A DNA stretch of 64,000 nt from Ophiostoma sp. CBS 140.51 (taxonomy: Eukaryota > Ascomycota > Sordariomycetes > Ophiostomatales > Ophiostomataceae), in NCBI GenBank assembly GCA_029298735.1, contig JANSLP010000064.1, positions 1 to 64,000 of the forward strand, read 5' to 3'. Position numbers and translations under genes: made by a program. The notes beneath the pieces are model-generated. The model was not told the origin of the DNA and searched no databases. It saw only the letters and a program-made list of their open reading frames with translations. Shown here in pieces: positions 1 to 12,753 of the stretch; position 1 is the stretch's first letter; each line of letters opens with the position of its first letter.

Positions 1-638
1 TCTACATATTTTTCTTAAAAGAAAGAAAGAAGGAAAACAACTAAATTGAGCTCTTCAAAACCCATGGGATTAAACTTTTCGATACCAACACAATGTATCA
101 TTATTATTCTGTATTCTGAACCTGTTGTTTGCCCTAATTGATTGATTCGTAGAGGCTATGTGAGAATAAGATATAAAAAGTGGTCTTGGAATATAAGGTA
201 CGGGGAAGAGAAATGCGATATAAAAAACGGAGCTGGGGCCCGTAGATAGAATAGTAAGTAATGATCCAAGAAGACAAAGATGTCAACGCTTCACAAGACA
301 ATGGGGAAAATATGGTCAAGGCGCAGGTCTCATTCGTAGCTTCATCTCCTCTTTTATGCCTTGCCAAACTCGTAAAGAAGTATAAATAAATCAGATATCT
401 ACCAATGAAAAACAAACAAGAGACGAAAAGCTTGAGCAAGAAAATAATAAAAGGCCGCTATAACAAACGAAAATAAATGTAGTGAGGAGAAGGAAGGATA
501 TCTCGCATTGCTGGAAAGTTGTATAAAAGACTAGGTGTGCGTGGAAGGCAAAGGTATGATGATGATAGAGTGAGAATCGGGGTGGGTTGAGAACGATCTT
601 TGTTTCGTAATGTATGCCGAGTTGCTCAGAGATTGCCC
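1..638. other. 3' flank of the first gene, no gene seen
   Basis: A+T-rich sequence downstream of the minus-strand gene that stops at 639. The only open frames are short, low-complexity and lack family resemblance. It probably holds the 3' untranslated region and terminator of that gene; I see no RNA gene here. Confidence 0.5.
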
Positions 639-3261
639 CTAGACAGAGATGCTCGAGTTCTTGCGGCTATCGGCCTCCTCAAGTGGGAAGCTGAACACCA
701 GCCGGAAGAGGTCTCTCAAGAAGCCATATTGATTGGAGCGCAAAATCATCCAGCCAACGCTTTTGGCGGCGTCCGAGGCTGTGACACGGCGTCCATGGGT
801 CGGTAGGCTATTTGTTGTCCGGAAGGAGTTGTCCGCGAGCACAAGGCTCTTGTAACTCTGGAGTAGCGTCGCATGTATGGGAAGGCTGCCAAAGGAGCCC
901 GTGGGCAAGTTCTTGACAAACGTCTGGAGCGACTTGGTGCCACCCGCACCGTCGGACGTTGCAGAGTCGCGGTTGAAACCAATGTTCATGGCAGCCTTGA
1001 GAATCAGCATCTTGATGCGCACAATGTTGATGTCCTCTGCTGACGTAGCTGTCGTCGCTGTGCTACTTGTTTTGTTGCTGCCTTGGGAGTAGCCAGAAAG
1101 GTTGGATGCACTGCTTGGCCACCGGGGACCATTGCCGTTGGTCGAGCCGTGACCGCGGCCGTTGCTGCTCACTGGGCCATTGTCGCCGTTTGTTCCGAGG
1201 ACCATAATGTTCGGCATGACTGGGCTAGAGCTCTGCGGGGAGATTGGTGTGTCTTCAAATTCGGTGACGGGCGTCTCGGGCACTGGAGGAGGGTGGCTCT
1301 GTCGTGATTTCCGAGTTGAGGTCATGGATGCGACCGAGTTGGGCCGATCTTGGAGACCCTGGTAGCTGTCGCGCTTCGAGAGTGACGAGACGCGGGTCGT
1401 GCCTGAGTGTACGCTTCCGGTGTCCGAGATGTAGGATTGTTGGAAAGTAATTTGGCTGGGGCGTGGTGTCCCACGGTCCGGGCGAATTTGGGTCCATCCC
1501 TCACGGAAGATATCGCAGAGCTCCCAGCAAGCCTGCACGGCCGAGCCGAGAAGCTCCTCGTCTGGCGCTTTTCCATCGCGTGAGTTTTGCCGAAGGCTGA
1601 ACAGCATCTCAGCCAAAGACCAACATGCTCGGAGCAGAGAGTCTGTCTCCTCGGCGAGCTCGCTACGCTGCTTCATGAGACGGTGGCATAGCGTGATGTA
1701 GAAGTCGAGAGTCCGCTCCTTGAAGGGTTCGGGCAGGGCCCGTGAACCCTGGGCACTGTAAAGACTGAGGGGGATGTTAGTAGGCTTGCTGTGGTATTTC
1801 AAGTGGCGGTGGGCGCGTTCATGGAACTTACTGGTTGTTCAGCTCGAAGCTGACTCGTAAGATTGAGTCGCCAACCTCGTCCTGCCTTTGGCGAACGTCG
1901 AACAAAGCCTGGCAGAAATCGCGGCATAAATCGAGGTTGGTGCGGACGCTGAAGCCGTCGGAAGCCTCATCGCGGCTGTGGTAGAGACGCTGGCAAAGCT
2001 TCCAGCAGCACTTCCATGCCATTTCGTGTGCGTCGGGGGTGCCCGAGCTGTTGAATACCCGTTCGCGGTGGATAGAACTGAGGTTGGCGAGTGTGTTGCA
2101 CAGCGTCCAGCACTCCTCGAGCGCTGCCCGGAGAGCGCCAATTTCACCCTCTCCGTCAACATCGAGGTGCGGACTGGTCACGTAGTCGTCGTATTGTGAC
2201 CCTTCATTCTGAAGCTCGGTTTCGCGGTGTTCCGGAATATCTGATGGGGAAAGCGATGTCAGTTTCAAGGCCCCGATGTTTCTGTCCAAACAGTGGTTAC
2301 ATACCCTCAAGACCGCCGACACTCGAGGCGCGTAGCCTTGAGGCATCGCCGAGGACGTCGTCGAGATTTTGGGCTTGCGGCGTAGACGCTTCGATGCTGT
2401 ACCGAACTGGCTTTACATCTGTCGAAATTGGTGGAGGGCCCGGGTGAGTGTGGTAGTGCTGTTTCAGAGGCAACTGGTAAGCATCTAATAGACAAATTGG
2501 AGTGCCTGGAAAGTAAAGTCACGTACTTGGCCATTACTCTCGTTCTGGTTGGAGCCCATGATCCCAAGAGCTCTCACATCGTTCAGCGACTGTGGCTCAG
2601 GAGTCGAGTTTCCGACCTAAATCCTGTGTTAGTTACAGTACAAAACAAACCCACCAAGTCGGGAGTTTTGCATACCCATGAATGGAAGCTCTCGGGAGCA
2701 TGGATGACTGAAACCGCCTCTTCATTGGAGGCGTGCCGTGTATGGTTGGGGAGGTTCGTTTTCAACATTTTCAGTTGCTGCATTGGAAGTCAGTAACGGT
2801 TGCGCCTGGGGGCGACTGTATCTAAGGTCGGTGATGGCCCTTTACCTGTGGCTGAAAGTGGTTGTGCTCACGACCAGGCTCTGAGGGCTCGTCGTCTTCG
2901 ATTTCTGTCGTTTCTGTGCCGTTTGATGTAACCGGAGAGGGACCGACGATGTCGCTCGTCGGACTCATAACCTGAGACTGGAAAGCTCGAAGAACAGAGT
3001 TGGGCCGTGTGGGGACAGATTCGGTGCTCGTCATGGATGAGGATGTCCTATGAGTTTGTGTTAGGTCAATGTCACACAAAAAACTTGTGCTGGCAAGGCC
3101 GCAAAGCAGCAATTGGTTGAAAATGCCTATGGTGCAACATACATTGGCATGAATTTCGAGCTCGAGGTCGTCGACTCAGGGGATGTCGTGGTGATGTCTG
3201 GTTGTCCGGTGAAGGAAGACAAGCTCCCTGTCGACGTTCTGATGGGAGCTTCGAGAGCCAT
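639..3261 (-). CDS. Conserved fungal protein of unknown function with CW-x-LC helical repeats
   Basis: Seven exons on the minus strand: 3261-3143, 3047-2846, 2777-2676, 2616-2527, 2473-2305, 2240-1832 and 1764-639, giving 738 residues. All junctions follow GT..AG with consistent phase, and several introns have CTAAC/CTGAC branch sites. The start is the ATG at 3261, because intron 1 rejoins its frame exactly. Residues 1-205 are Ser/Thr/Pro-rich. Residues about 260-460 form a Cys/Trp-rich helical domain with repeats at C271-W272-x-L-C275, C306-W307-x-L-C310, C333-x3-C337, C411-W412 and C443-W444-x-L-C447. A Ser/Gly/Asn-rich linker follows, then a conserved-looking C-terminal domain (about 605-738). 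I recall similar Sordariomycete proteins labelled as a domain of unknown function (possibly DUF7624), but could not check. No signal peptide or membrane segment is visible. Function unknown. Confidence 0.85.
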
Positions 3262-6200
3262 GGCGCCGAATTATATATCTGGTTTTCCGGGAGCAGAGTA
3301 TCTGGTGATGTTCAAGGATAAAGATGCAAGAGTGAGGTGGTGCGTTCAATTATCGAAGGGTAGCTGTATGAAGCTCTTGCAGCCACGTCGTACGGTCGCC
3401 GCAAAGCTTCAAGACACTCTGCCTTGCGCTTGTTCTTGAGACCCGATCTCTTGGCCAGCCAGGCGTATCGGAGCAGGTGAAGGGGGCTTTGTACTTTGAG
3501 CGCGTCTAAGCTGTACGGTGTGGGAGGTGGGAAGGAAGAGGAGCTGCCCTCTGGGCGCACCAAGTATCAACAAGCGTTGGCCAGCGACGACAAGCGGGCG
3601 GTAAAGATCGCCAAAGTACGATGTAGAGGGCGAGGTGAATCAAAAGAAGAATGAGAAAAGAAAGCAAGCGAGTAGGCGACGGGTCGTGCCGGAAGCGCGC
3701 AAGAAGACCAGCGTCTGCCTTGCAGGTCTCTTTTGCGTAACGCCGGCCTGGTGGACGGACGATGGACGTTCAGAACCGATGAGAAGGATAGGGCGAGAGG
3801 GGAAGAGAACAAAAAGATGGTCAGGTCGAAGAAAGCGGTCGCAGAGAGCTTCTTAAGGCGAAGGCGCTCTCGACGAGCAGAGAACGGGCGGGCCAGGCCA
3901 AGCTAGGCGGGGCGTAGCTGCATGCGAAGGACGGAAGGAGTACAGAGTATATACTGCCTTTCTATGTGGGAGTGACTGTAGACTGGAAGAAAAGAGGAAA
4001 GAGATGGGAAGTGAGTCTGCTCAAAAGAATGCGCTCCAACAAGACGGAAGACGGTGGGGAAGAGGAGAGAGAGCCAATGGTAAATTGTAGGGGTAGAGAG
4101 GCGCGCAACAAGACACACAGAGAGAGAGGGAAAGTGAGGGAGCAAGAGAAGCCGGTTGCGACGTTGACGTGGGGCTTCACAACAGGCGGAAGGGAGGGTA
4201 GAGGAAATGAACGGGTGAAGAGGGAAAAACAAAATGAAGATGGAGGGAGAGTGTGTAGAGTGCAAAAAAGAGGAGGAGAATAAGTTTGGTTCTGGACACC
4301 TGAGGTAGCAGCGGTAGCAGAAGCAGTAGCGACAATAACGGGATGCAGTACGTCGTAGTAAGTGGCCTTTGCCCGATCAGTCTATCCAACTGGTTGGCAA
4401 TGCCGCTCAACGGGCGGCTTTTCTTTCTCGTTTTTTTTTCTGGTCTGTCTGGGGCCCAAGCTGCACCTCTGAGCGCGCCGCTTCTCGTTTAGCTGTCTTG
4501 TCTGCAGCCCTGACTGCAAAATGCGGATTTGCTGTTCCACGATCAGAGAGCTGCTAGTGAGACGGGTGGGAGTGCTGGCGGCGACTCTGTGACGAGCTCC
4601 AGAATCGGTGCGAGACGATTTGGGAATTGGGATTGGGTGTCTGGCAAGCTGGCTGGCGAGGAGGAGTCAGGCGAGAAATAAGCGGCAGCGATGTACATAT
4701 GCATGCAGAACGACGAGGGGAGCAGACAGCGGTGGGCAAAGCTGCCTAGCTTGTGATCGAATCCTTCGTGGTCTGGTCTGGTCTGGTCTGTTTGGATGAA
4801 TCTTTCGAGCAGGACGCAAGGCACAGGAAGAAGGAGGGGGGAGAACAGTTGGGAGGTGCGGGTGCAATGCCAGCAAACACACAGACAATACAGGGCAATG
4901 TTGAGGGTTTGGGGCCGAAGGATGTGAACGAGGGGAACGAGGAAACGAAACACAAAAGAGAGGTTGTAGAGTCAGAAGGACTGAGGGAAACGGAGAAAAC
5001 AGCAGACGATCGGCGGCATACAGGAGCAAAAGACAAAAGACTACTGCATCATTCCGCTCGTCATGTCTTGCCTTTCCGCTGTTATTGTTTCAATGGAGGA
5101 GCTGCTTGCCTCTTTGCGCCAAGGTGGATGCGGTCTCGAGAGACTGGGGTGAGTGGATGAAAACAGAGACACAGAGGAGGGTGCGTGGGGAACGAAGCAG
5201 GGACCTTGAACGCCAACGCCAGCCAGCGCCAACGGGTCCACAGCCTTGCCTTTAAATGGGGGGATCGTGTAAAGGCGTCTGTTGGTTCTGTGAATGTTCG
5301 GTTCGAGGATGATAAGATGAGGAGAGTGTAAAAAGATGCTGTTTGAGCAAAGTAGAAATCAAACAGACAGAAGGAGCTGCAAGAAAATCGTGGTCCAAAC
5401 TGCGATGTAGGCAAAAGACGGATGACTAGCGATGTGGCTGCTCGGGACATTGATGTGGGAGATGTGGGAGAGGAGGGCGCGTTGCGTGGGTGCGTGCCGT
5501 TGGTGTGGTGGATGTGCATGCGTGCTTCAGAGGGGCGGCGGCTCAATATTAAACGGATCCGTATAAGGGCCTTTCACTTTCTCTTTGTTTTCTTTGCCCT
5601 TCTTCAGTGGTTTTTCCTCTGCAAACGTCTTCAAATTTTGCTTCTTTCCATCTTCTTTCAACAGTTCACATTCATTCTTGTTTCCTCATTGATTGCCTGC
5701 CCGTTTTCAACTCTTTCTTTGGTGGTTGGGAGGAGGACATATTCCTCCGCTGAAGGGACAAGGATCGAGAAAAAGTGAGGGACAGGGAGATGGAAATGGG
5801 AAAGGGGGTGGTTGTCGAGAAAGCGTGAAAGAGTGCGGCCACTCAGAGTTGCAGCTGCGCGTCTTTTGCTTGGGCAGCCAGCCAGTCAGAGTCCAGACAA
5901 GGCCCGGTTTGGCTGATGGATGGGTATGCAAGCTACTGAAGAAGCTGCATGAAGTGTGACAGGGGTCGGCGCTTAATTCAGGCAGTCGAGGGGAGAGATG
6001 GGCGAGAGGAGCCACACTCAAGGAAACTGGGTCCTCCCACCTTTTCTTTTCTCACAAAGAAGGGGTGGAGGCTCGTTTTGTGAGTGAATCTCTTGGGCTT
6101 TCCCAGCCTTGTTGGCCGAAGTTTTTGTTCTTTTGACTTTCCCCTTTTCGTTCGCTGCTCGTTCATGTCCGTTTCTTCCAGTTTGTTAGCAGATCAGTCC

Positions 6201-9200
6201 CTCCCGGCTTCTTTTCCCATTCCGTCAGAATACTTGCATCTTGCCTCTTCCCCTCTCATCCCACGCCACACCCATCCGCTGTTCTTTGCCAGATATGTCG
6301 TAGTCCCGCCCGCCCGCCTGAACGGTCCCGCACAACCACCAGCGCGGCAGCTGAATTGCAGAGGACGGTTTGGAAAACACAGAGACTTGGAACTCAAGGG
6401 TAAGCATTTTGAAAAGGCCCAAAGAGCGGTGGGGCCTGCATCGTCGAGAAAAGAAGACACAAGAAACAAAAGATGCAGGGGAGGAAAGAGAACAAAGCGA
6501 GGATGAACAGATGGGAACGAGCCACGCGGGAGGAACCCGCATACGCTATGAGCACGGGTTGATGTGCGAAGTTTGAGGGTGGAAATCGGCAAAATGGGGG
6601 AATACAAAAGGAAGAGAAATAGGGGAACGGGTGGAAGTCTCAAAAGTGGCGGATGTGATAAAAACATGCCCCTTTTCCCAACCCACAACGCTGGGCAGGT
6701 GCGATTGAGTTTGTTGAAGCTTGCCATATTGGTCGATATTGCCTTGACACCTCTACAAGGAAGGTGCGATGGATGGAGGTGTTACAATGTCTCTTGTTGA
6801 CAGTGGCAGCGGGTTGAGCCGCTCACTCGCTCTTTCCCCATCCGTACATCTCGCTCCTGCCATGAATGAGTTTGTCAATTACACATCAACACAGAACAGG
6901 CAGGGACGATCATTTATGAAGTAAATGCCACTTTGGTAATATCACCCACCTCCAACGGCTTCTCTTATGTGCTCCGTAATTTGCCCCTTTTATGAGCCAA
7001 CAGTCCCATCTTATGTTTCCTTCTTTCTTCTTCAACCATCCTTGTACCGCTGACGCCGGGATGGAGCCATTGCTTCGCGTTTGGCGCGCCTCGCAGCCGC
7101 AGCGGAACACAAAAAATGACAAGATGCTTGCATTTCTGCATTGTTTATCAGCAGAGAAACAGAGAAAATAGAAGAAAACAGACGCAACAGACGACCACTG
7201 AAACCACAGCGCCACGGCGTGGCCTTCTTGCCATGCAGCCGCTTTTTTAATCTTCCAACAGTGCAGTTCATGGTTCAATGCTGCTCACGAGTACGACGCA
7301 GGATGCACGATGCAGGACGAAATTGTACACACGGCGTGCAACCCTCATTGTCAAGATGCAGAAAGTCATGACCGACAAAAGCAGTCCATGGCCCCACCGA
7401 CGTCTCATAAGTCAAGCAGGCCCTCCCAAGCACTTTGGAGGCTCGCCGAGTATCCATCCTTGTGCACTTTTGCTCCGATTGAGCTTGCAAGTTGTGCGGA
7501 CTGAATCCGCTCTTGACTCATGTATCTCTATCTTGTCCACTCAATTGGTTCGACTTGAGTACAAGATACAAGCCCGGCAGGGCACAGGTCCGTTTCCGAC
7601 GCTCTGGGCGTGTACGTCCGGTGTAAGTCAGACGCGCTACGCACTAGCGTCACATCCATTCTGCGTCCTGTTTGGTGCACATCGGGCGGATATTGGATTT
7701 TTCTCTCGTTTCCCTCTTCTTTTCTGTTTCATCAAAGGGTGTAAGACGGACGCCAACGGTATTGTTTGAAAAATCGGCCATGTAAAGAACGAGTTACCAT
7801 GCAGCCACTTCTTCCCACCAAACAGTCAGAGACAAGGACACAGAGCCGCATTGACCGGGCTATTGCTTGATCGAGAAGTTTCCAAGGAGAGACTTTGTTC
7901 GACTTTGTCATATTTGACAAGAGAGGAATACAGGATGACCGCGGTTCGAGGAAGAACGAAAGTCACATACAGTTGACCAGACTAGGACTGCCACGTACTT
8001 GTCAGGATATTTCAAATCAGCAACCGCGCCGCGTCTAAAATGCACCACAACAAAACCCATGTCGTAATTGCAGGACCTTCAAGCGGCAGGCAGAGCGAGG
8101 ATCAGAAAGTAAAATGGGTGAATGTTGGGATAGAAGAGCTGGTGGTGACACAAACGCCAAAAAGCGCAAGAGGAATAAACAGACGGTGTGGATCGGAATG
8201 GACGGGGGAGGTGGTGTGAGCTAAAAACGCAAGACGCAGGAAGTGCAGAAACAGTCCGTCCTCGACAGACGCTCCCGATCACCAACGGACATCTTGCAGC
8301 CTCGACATATTATTCTAAAGAAAATACAACGGGGCTTATAGTACTTCCTCAGTACTCAGCAGAGATGTAGCTCTTGAAACCGGACACCCTCTTCTTTTTT
8401 GTTTCCCCAGGTCGGCGAATCATGCACTGACAACAAAGCAAGTGGACAACGCGAACATAAGAGGATGAACAAAATAAACAAGTCAGCGATGAAGGGGACA
8501 AAAATTTAGAGAGGGTGCGCGGAGTGCCATACTTCTGTTGACTGCTCATATTTACTTCTACTTTCGCCATGGTAGCCGCGTGTACTACGCTGCTCGCCTG
8601 CCTCGCGCGCTTCGTGCGCATGTTCAAGGCAAAGAATGGGAAATTACTGGCGATGTCTGTCCATGGCATCCACTCGCCCGCGTTTACGATAAGTACATAT
8701 ATACAAGTCGACTCGACGGCTGGATAAAAGCGAGAACAAATCCTGAACAAAGGGCGGTGTACTTTGGTAATGGCATCCCGGAGCCGCGCTATGGTCCTGT
8801 GTTTCGCGATTAAATGTACAAAATAAGCGACGACGCGCGGAGCATTCGATTTTATGGTTGGCTGGTACCCTGGATGGCCTGTTGGCCTGGCCAGTTGGCC
8901 CGTTGGCCTGTTGGGCCGTCCGTCCTCCTGTTGTCTTTGATGGACACTGGCACTGACGGGTTGACAAGGGCTCGATCAGACAGACGCACAAAGAAGAGGC
9001 ACGAGGCACACGAGAGACGCATGGGGCACGCATTGCAGACGCGGGTAAGTGGGCCTCGGATATCTTGCTTTTCCCAGTGTCGGTCTTTTTCCTTTCTGGA
9101 AATCTCTGCTGTTTTATCGTTTTATTGTTTCCATCTTTTCCATCCTTTATCTTTTGGTTTTCTGGAGCCTGTCTTCTCGAGCTCCTCGAGACGTAGGATC

Positions 9201-11748
9201 CTGGCTGCATACGAGCGGTGGGTCTGATATTGCCAAGAAAGCAGAGTATCTCGTCAAAGTACCCCGAACAGGTAAAATAGAATAAAAGAATGGAAGGAAA
9301 AACAGAAAATCGTAACAACGGAAGAATAGGGAAGAGAAACCAAATCTCGGTCCAACTATCTCGATTTAATTGCCTCTCCCACCCAACACATAAAAGTAGC
9401 CCCGGTCTTCCCACCATCTCTTTTCTCTTCCCCCTCTTTGCCCCCAAATGTGTACAAAAGGAAAACTGACCACCCCTGGTTGCTGGTTACGCGCCCGGCA
9501 CGACGGAGCTTGACCCACAACGGGCATCCAAATTGAGCTTTTCGATGCGCCAAGGTGTCCCCGGTATCTAAGCCGTTTCTTGATTCCCTCCTCCACCCAC
9601 CGTTCCTGTGATCAACACACAGGGCCTGCATTTATTTTGTCGTTGGGTTTTAGACCGACAATTTTATCGTCTTATTCCTACGGTTTATTTGTTTGTGTGG
9701 TGGATGCCGTAACCGAGTAAATTTCGGGATTGCGATGTCCGTTGACTCAAATGTGATCTGAGTTCGAGCAATGATTGTGGGAGCGGCACAGGGCGGAAGA
9801 AATCAAAACCTGGTCCGGAGTCCTTCCCATTTTCACGAAGCAACCCAAGATACAACGCTACAGGAGATTTTTTAAAAGAAAAACCCAACGTCTGTCTGCT
9901 TGGATTCTCCGAAGCTATCCATCTTGTGCACATTATTTGCACTTTTATCTCACCGATCCCCCATGTCGTAAAACACAAGACCTCGGAGCTGAGGCTGGAT
10001 GTGCAATTTTATAAAGTAAACGACTCAGCTATGGCGTTGAATTTGTCAAGAAATCCGCACAAAACAAAAGAAAGACAGCCACACGACTTGAATATATTCT
10101 CCATACGGATGCAGGAAGCTGCGAGTACAAATGGAGACCTCCGCAATGCGAAAACGAAAGGGCGGCTAACTATGAGTATTGTGCTCCCACGTTGGCTTTC
10201 TTTTCTCGGTCAGTGACCTAGCCTAAAGAGGACACCCACGGTGTGCGGAACAGAGCAATACTCGTATCGAAGACTGGAGGGATTTGAAGGGGAATGTGAT
10301 GGAGGTGTGATGAAGCCTCGTGGGTCTCTTTGTCACTATGGCCTAGCACCCCAGGTCCACGCACTCGGGTACGAGGCGGAAGATGGAAAGGGCAGAAATG
10401 ACAAACGGAAAAGGGGGAGGAGGAGCAGACTATTCCATAAACACACAAGGATGGGCAGAGCATCGCATAGTGGTTGTTGGTGGCTTTTGTGAAGGGCTAT
10501 GTCCTGTTGGTCTCCTGTCTCTTGATTCCCTGTTTCTTCGCAAGCGCCAACAAATCCTCCCATGCCCCGGCCTTGGGACTGGAAGGAATGAACCTCGTGT
10601 CTGTCCGAGTCCATTTGTGTATTTTTGAGAAGCTCAAGTTGCCCGAATCTGCCCTCTCTAGGCTAGTCGAGAAAACCGGCCGTAGAATCCAGCCCAGAGG
10701 GCAGAGTTGTTTTGCTGATCCTCTAATATGCAACATATAGCAGGATGGAAGGAATATCGAAAAACAACAGACCAAGAGAAACATAAAAGAGGCTTCGATG
10801 GTCGACCCATACAGGGCCGCATATTCGGCCGCAGAAAGGATGGGCGTACTGTTGACTGCGACATAGGCGCAATAGACACCGCCTCTCCTCAGGCACATGC
10901 GTAGATGGGATTTGATACATCGTCAGCGTCAACTTGGAGGACCAGTATGTAAATGATAAAATATAGTTTCGTAGTTCGTCTATGGACAGCTTTTACATCA
11001 TGAGTTCTCCACTCAACCACAGAGACAAGAAAGAATCCACACCTCTGCTGCCATGTATGCATCCTCCGCTTCCGACAATGTCTGCTGCGCGTCTGGTGCA
11101 GACTGAAGTGCAGGATGCAAGTGTAAACATCATTGCACTTGCAAAGCAAGGACACTTTTCTGTTAGAGCCATAGCAGGCTCGTCTATAAGCGCCGGGCGG
11201 CGAACGTCGGAGAGACTTTGCAGTGCGAAAAGAACTGGTAGGTTGCAGCCTCGGAGATCGGGTCTAAGAGGTGGATAGTCGAGTCTGTCGCTTCGAGGTC
11301 GTTGTGGTAGTTGTCGTCCAAACATATGTGGTCCGGTCATCCTTCTAACAGACCTCGATCCTGCTATGCCATGCTGGTGTTGGAACTTTCCCATCCTTCA
11401 GCTCCTCCTCGACTGGCATCTGTCGAGGTTTCTTTTGCCAGAAATATCAAATCCAAGAAAATCAAACGCCATTCACCAGTTGTACAACATTAAAATGCAA
11501 TAGGTACGCAACAAAAAGAGTAAACGCCAAGTTGAAAAAAGAAGGACCGGCCGTGCTTGGGGGCATTGGGTTCATCGCTCCAAAGCATGATAAAAGCTGG
11601 TCGTGGGGTCGATGGGAGGAGGCGGAGAGAAGAGTGAGGCCGTACACCGCTCCCAGAGAAAAAGAAGGGTGTGCATCCTCGTGTGTCGTTCGGGCATCGA
11701 TAGGGACCAAGGATGTCGAAAGAGAGAGTTGTTGGAGGTAGCGTCCGT
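3262..11748. other. Gene-poor 8.5 kb intergenic region
   Basis: No convincing gene between the start of the CW-x-LC protein and the stop of RPB10. From about 3.3 to 5.2 kb the plus strand is strongly purine-rich, so a minus-strand leader for the first gene would be CT-rich. TATA-like TTTAAA lies near 5248. Local repeats are four GTCTG units at 4771-4790 and a degenerate TTGGCC run around 8876-8915. Open frames here (for example 8644-9447 on minus) are compositionally random. A long promoter, an extended 5' UTR or non-coding RNAs are possible. Confidence 0.5.
4771..4790. repeat. (GTCTG)4 microsatellite
   Basis: Four perfect tandem copies of a five-base unit in the gene-poor region upstream of the first gene. 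No coding context. Confidence 0.8.
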
Positions 11749-12151
11749 CTATGAGTTGGCAAGAGCAATCTTCTTCTCGCTGCGGCCGTCGGGGGTGTAC
11801 TTGAGCAGCTTCTCGATGAGGTCGACGTGGGTCATGATCATGCGGCGGCAGCAGTAGCGCTTGCAGCCGAGCTGATCCATGGCATCACTGGTTAGGAAGT
11901 TGTTAGTTTTGGTCGTCGACACGTCGACAAAGAAGACGCGGTAGAGAAAACGTACCCATCCGGGATGTTGTCGTCGAGGAGCTTCAGATAGCGCTCCCAG
12001 AGATCGCCGACCACCTGTTCCGTAGTTAGCATGCCGTCCGTTCGAGAAAGCTTGATGCTCAAGAGAGTGATGACAAAAGCGAGACTGTCGTCGAGGGATG
12101 CGCGCCGTGACTGACCTTGCCGCACGAAAAGCACCGAATAGGAATAATCAT
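11749..12151 (-). CDS. RPB10: RNA polymerases I, II and III subunit RPABC5 (Rpb10)
   Basis: Small zinc-binding subunit shared by the three nuclear RNA polymerases; it helps assemble the Rpb3/Rpb11 (AC40/AC19) platform. Three exons, 12151-12116, 12014-11956 and 11887-11749, give 77 residues, close to the family's usual 65-75. The protein opens with MIIPIRCFSCGK (C7 and C10) and carries the hallmark C44-C45-R-R followed by THVDLIEKLL. These four cysteines bind one zinc. The short tail after the conserved helix (about ten residues) is variable in fungi. Introns of 101 and 68 nt have standard sites; the first falls directly after the CFSCGK segment. It is head to head with UTP17, 602 bp between the ATGs, so the two may share a promoter. 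Confidence 0.97.
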
Positions 12152-12753
12152 ATTGACGTATGTAGATGTGAAAACACGGTATCGTCTGTTGTGGCGGTAC
12201 TGGCGTGGCGGGTTGTGGTGGAGGAGTGATGAAGAGTATCGCGAGACGTTGTTTTTTGGCCTGTCGTTTGTTGGTTTTCGAGATGTCAACTTTTTTGCAG
12301 GAGCGGCGGCGACAAAGAAAGGGAAGGGACCAACCACTGACAGTCGCCGCCACCTGCCGCAACAGGGAGCTGGCATGCTGGCCTGGTCGCAAAAAGTTTA
12401 GCGGCAAAAGGAAAAATAAAAAGGCCGCCGCCCCACTCTTTTTTTCTTATCTGGCGTGCCTCAGTCTTATCGTAAAAAAAGTTTCTTTAGAGGCAGTAGC
12501 GTTGGAGTTTGGGGGAAGGAGCAGTAGGGAACCTGAGAACGAGTGAAGGAAGGCACCTTTTGCTCTCTTTTTGCTAGCAGAAAAGTTAGGGACGATTTTT
12601 TCTTCGCCGAATGCAAAACAACATTTCATCACGACGCATTTGAGACAGCATTTCGACATTGCACAACCCCCATTTCTGCATTAACAGCATTTTCCGAAGC
12701 GAATTATCATCTGTACACGTCTACGAAACCAACAAAACCCTTACACAACCACA
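12152..12753. promoter_or_regulatory. Divergent promoter region RPB10 / UTP17
   Basis: The 602 bp between the two start codons must hold both promoters. It contains T-rich tracts around 12430-12490 and 12590-12605 and an A/C-rich leader immediately before the UTP17 ATG, typical of fungal 5' untranslated regions. No clear TATA box. Confidence 0.5.

Noticed and set aside
8644..9447. 267-codon minus-strand open frame in the large gap
   Set aside because: Random composition, no conserved segment, no splice or promoter context.
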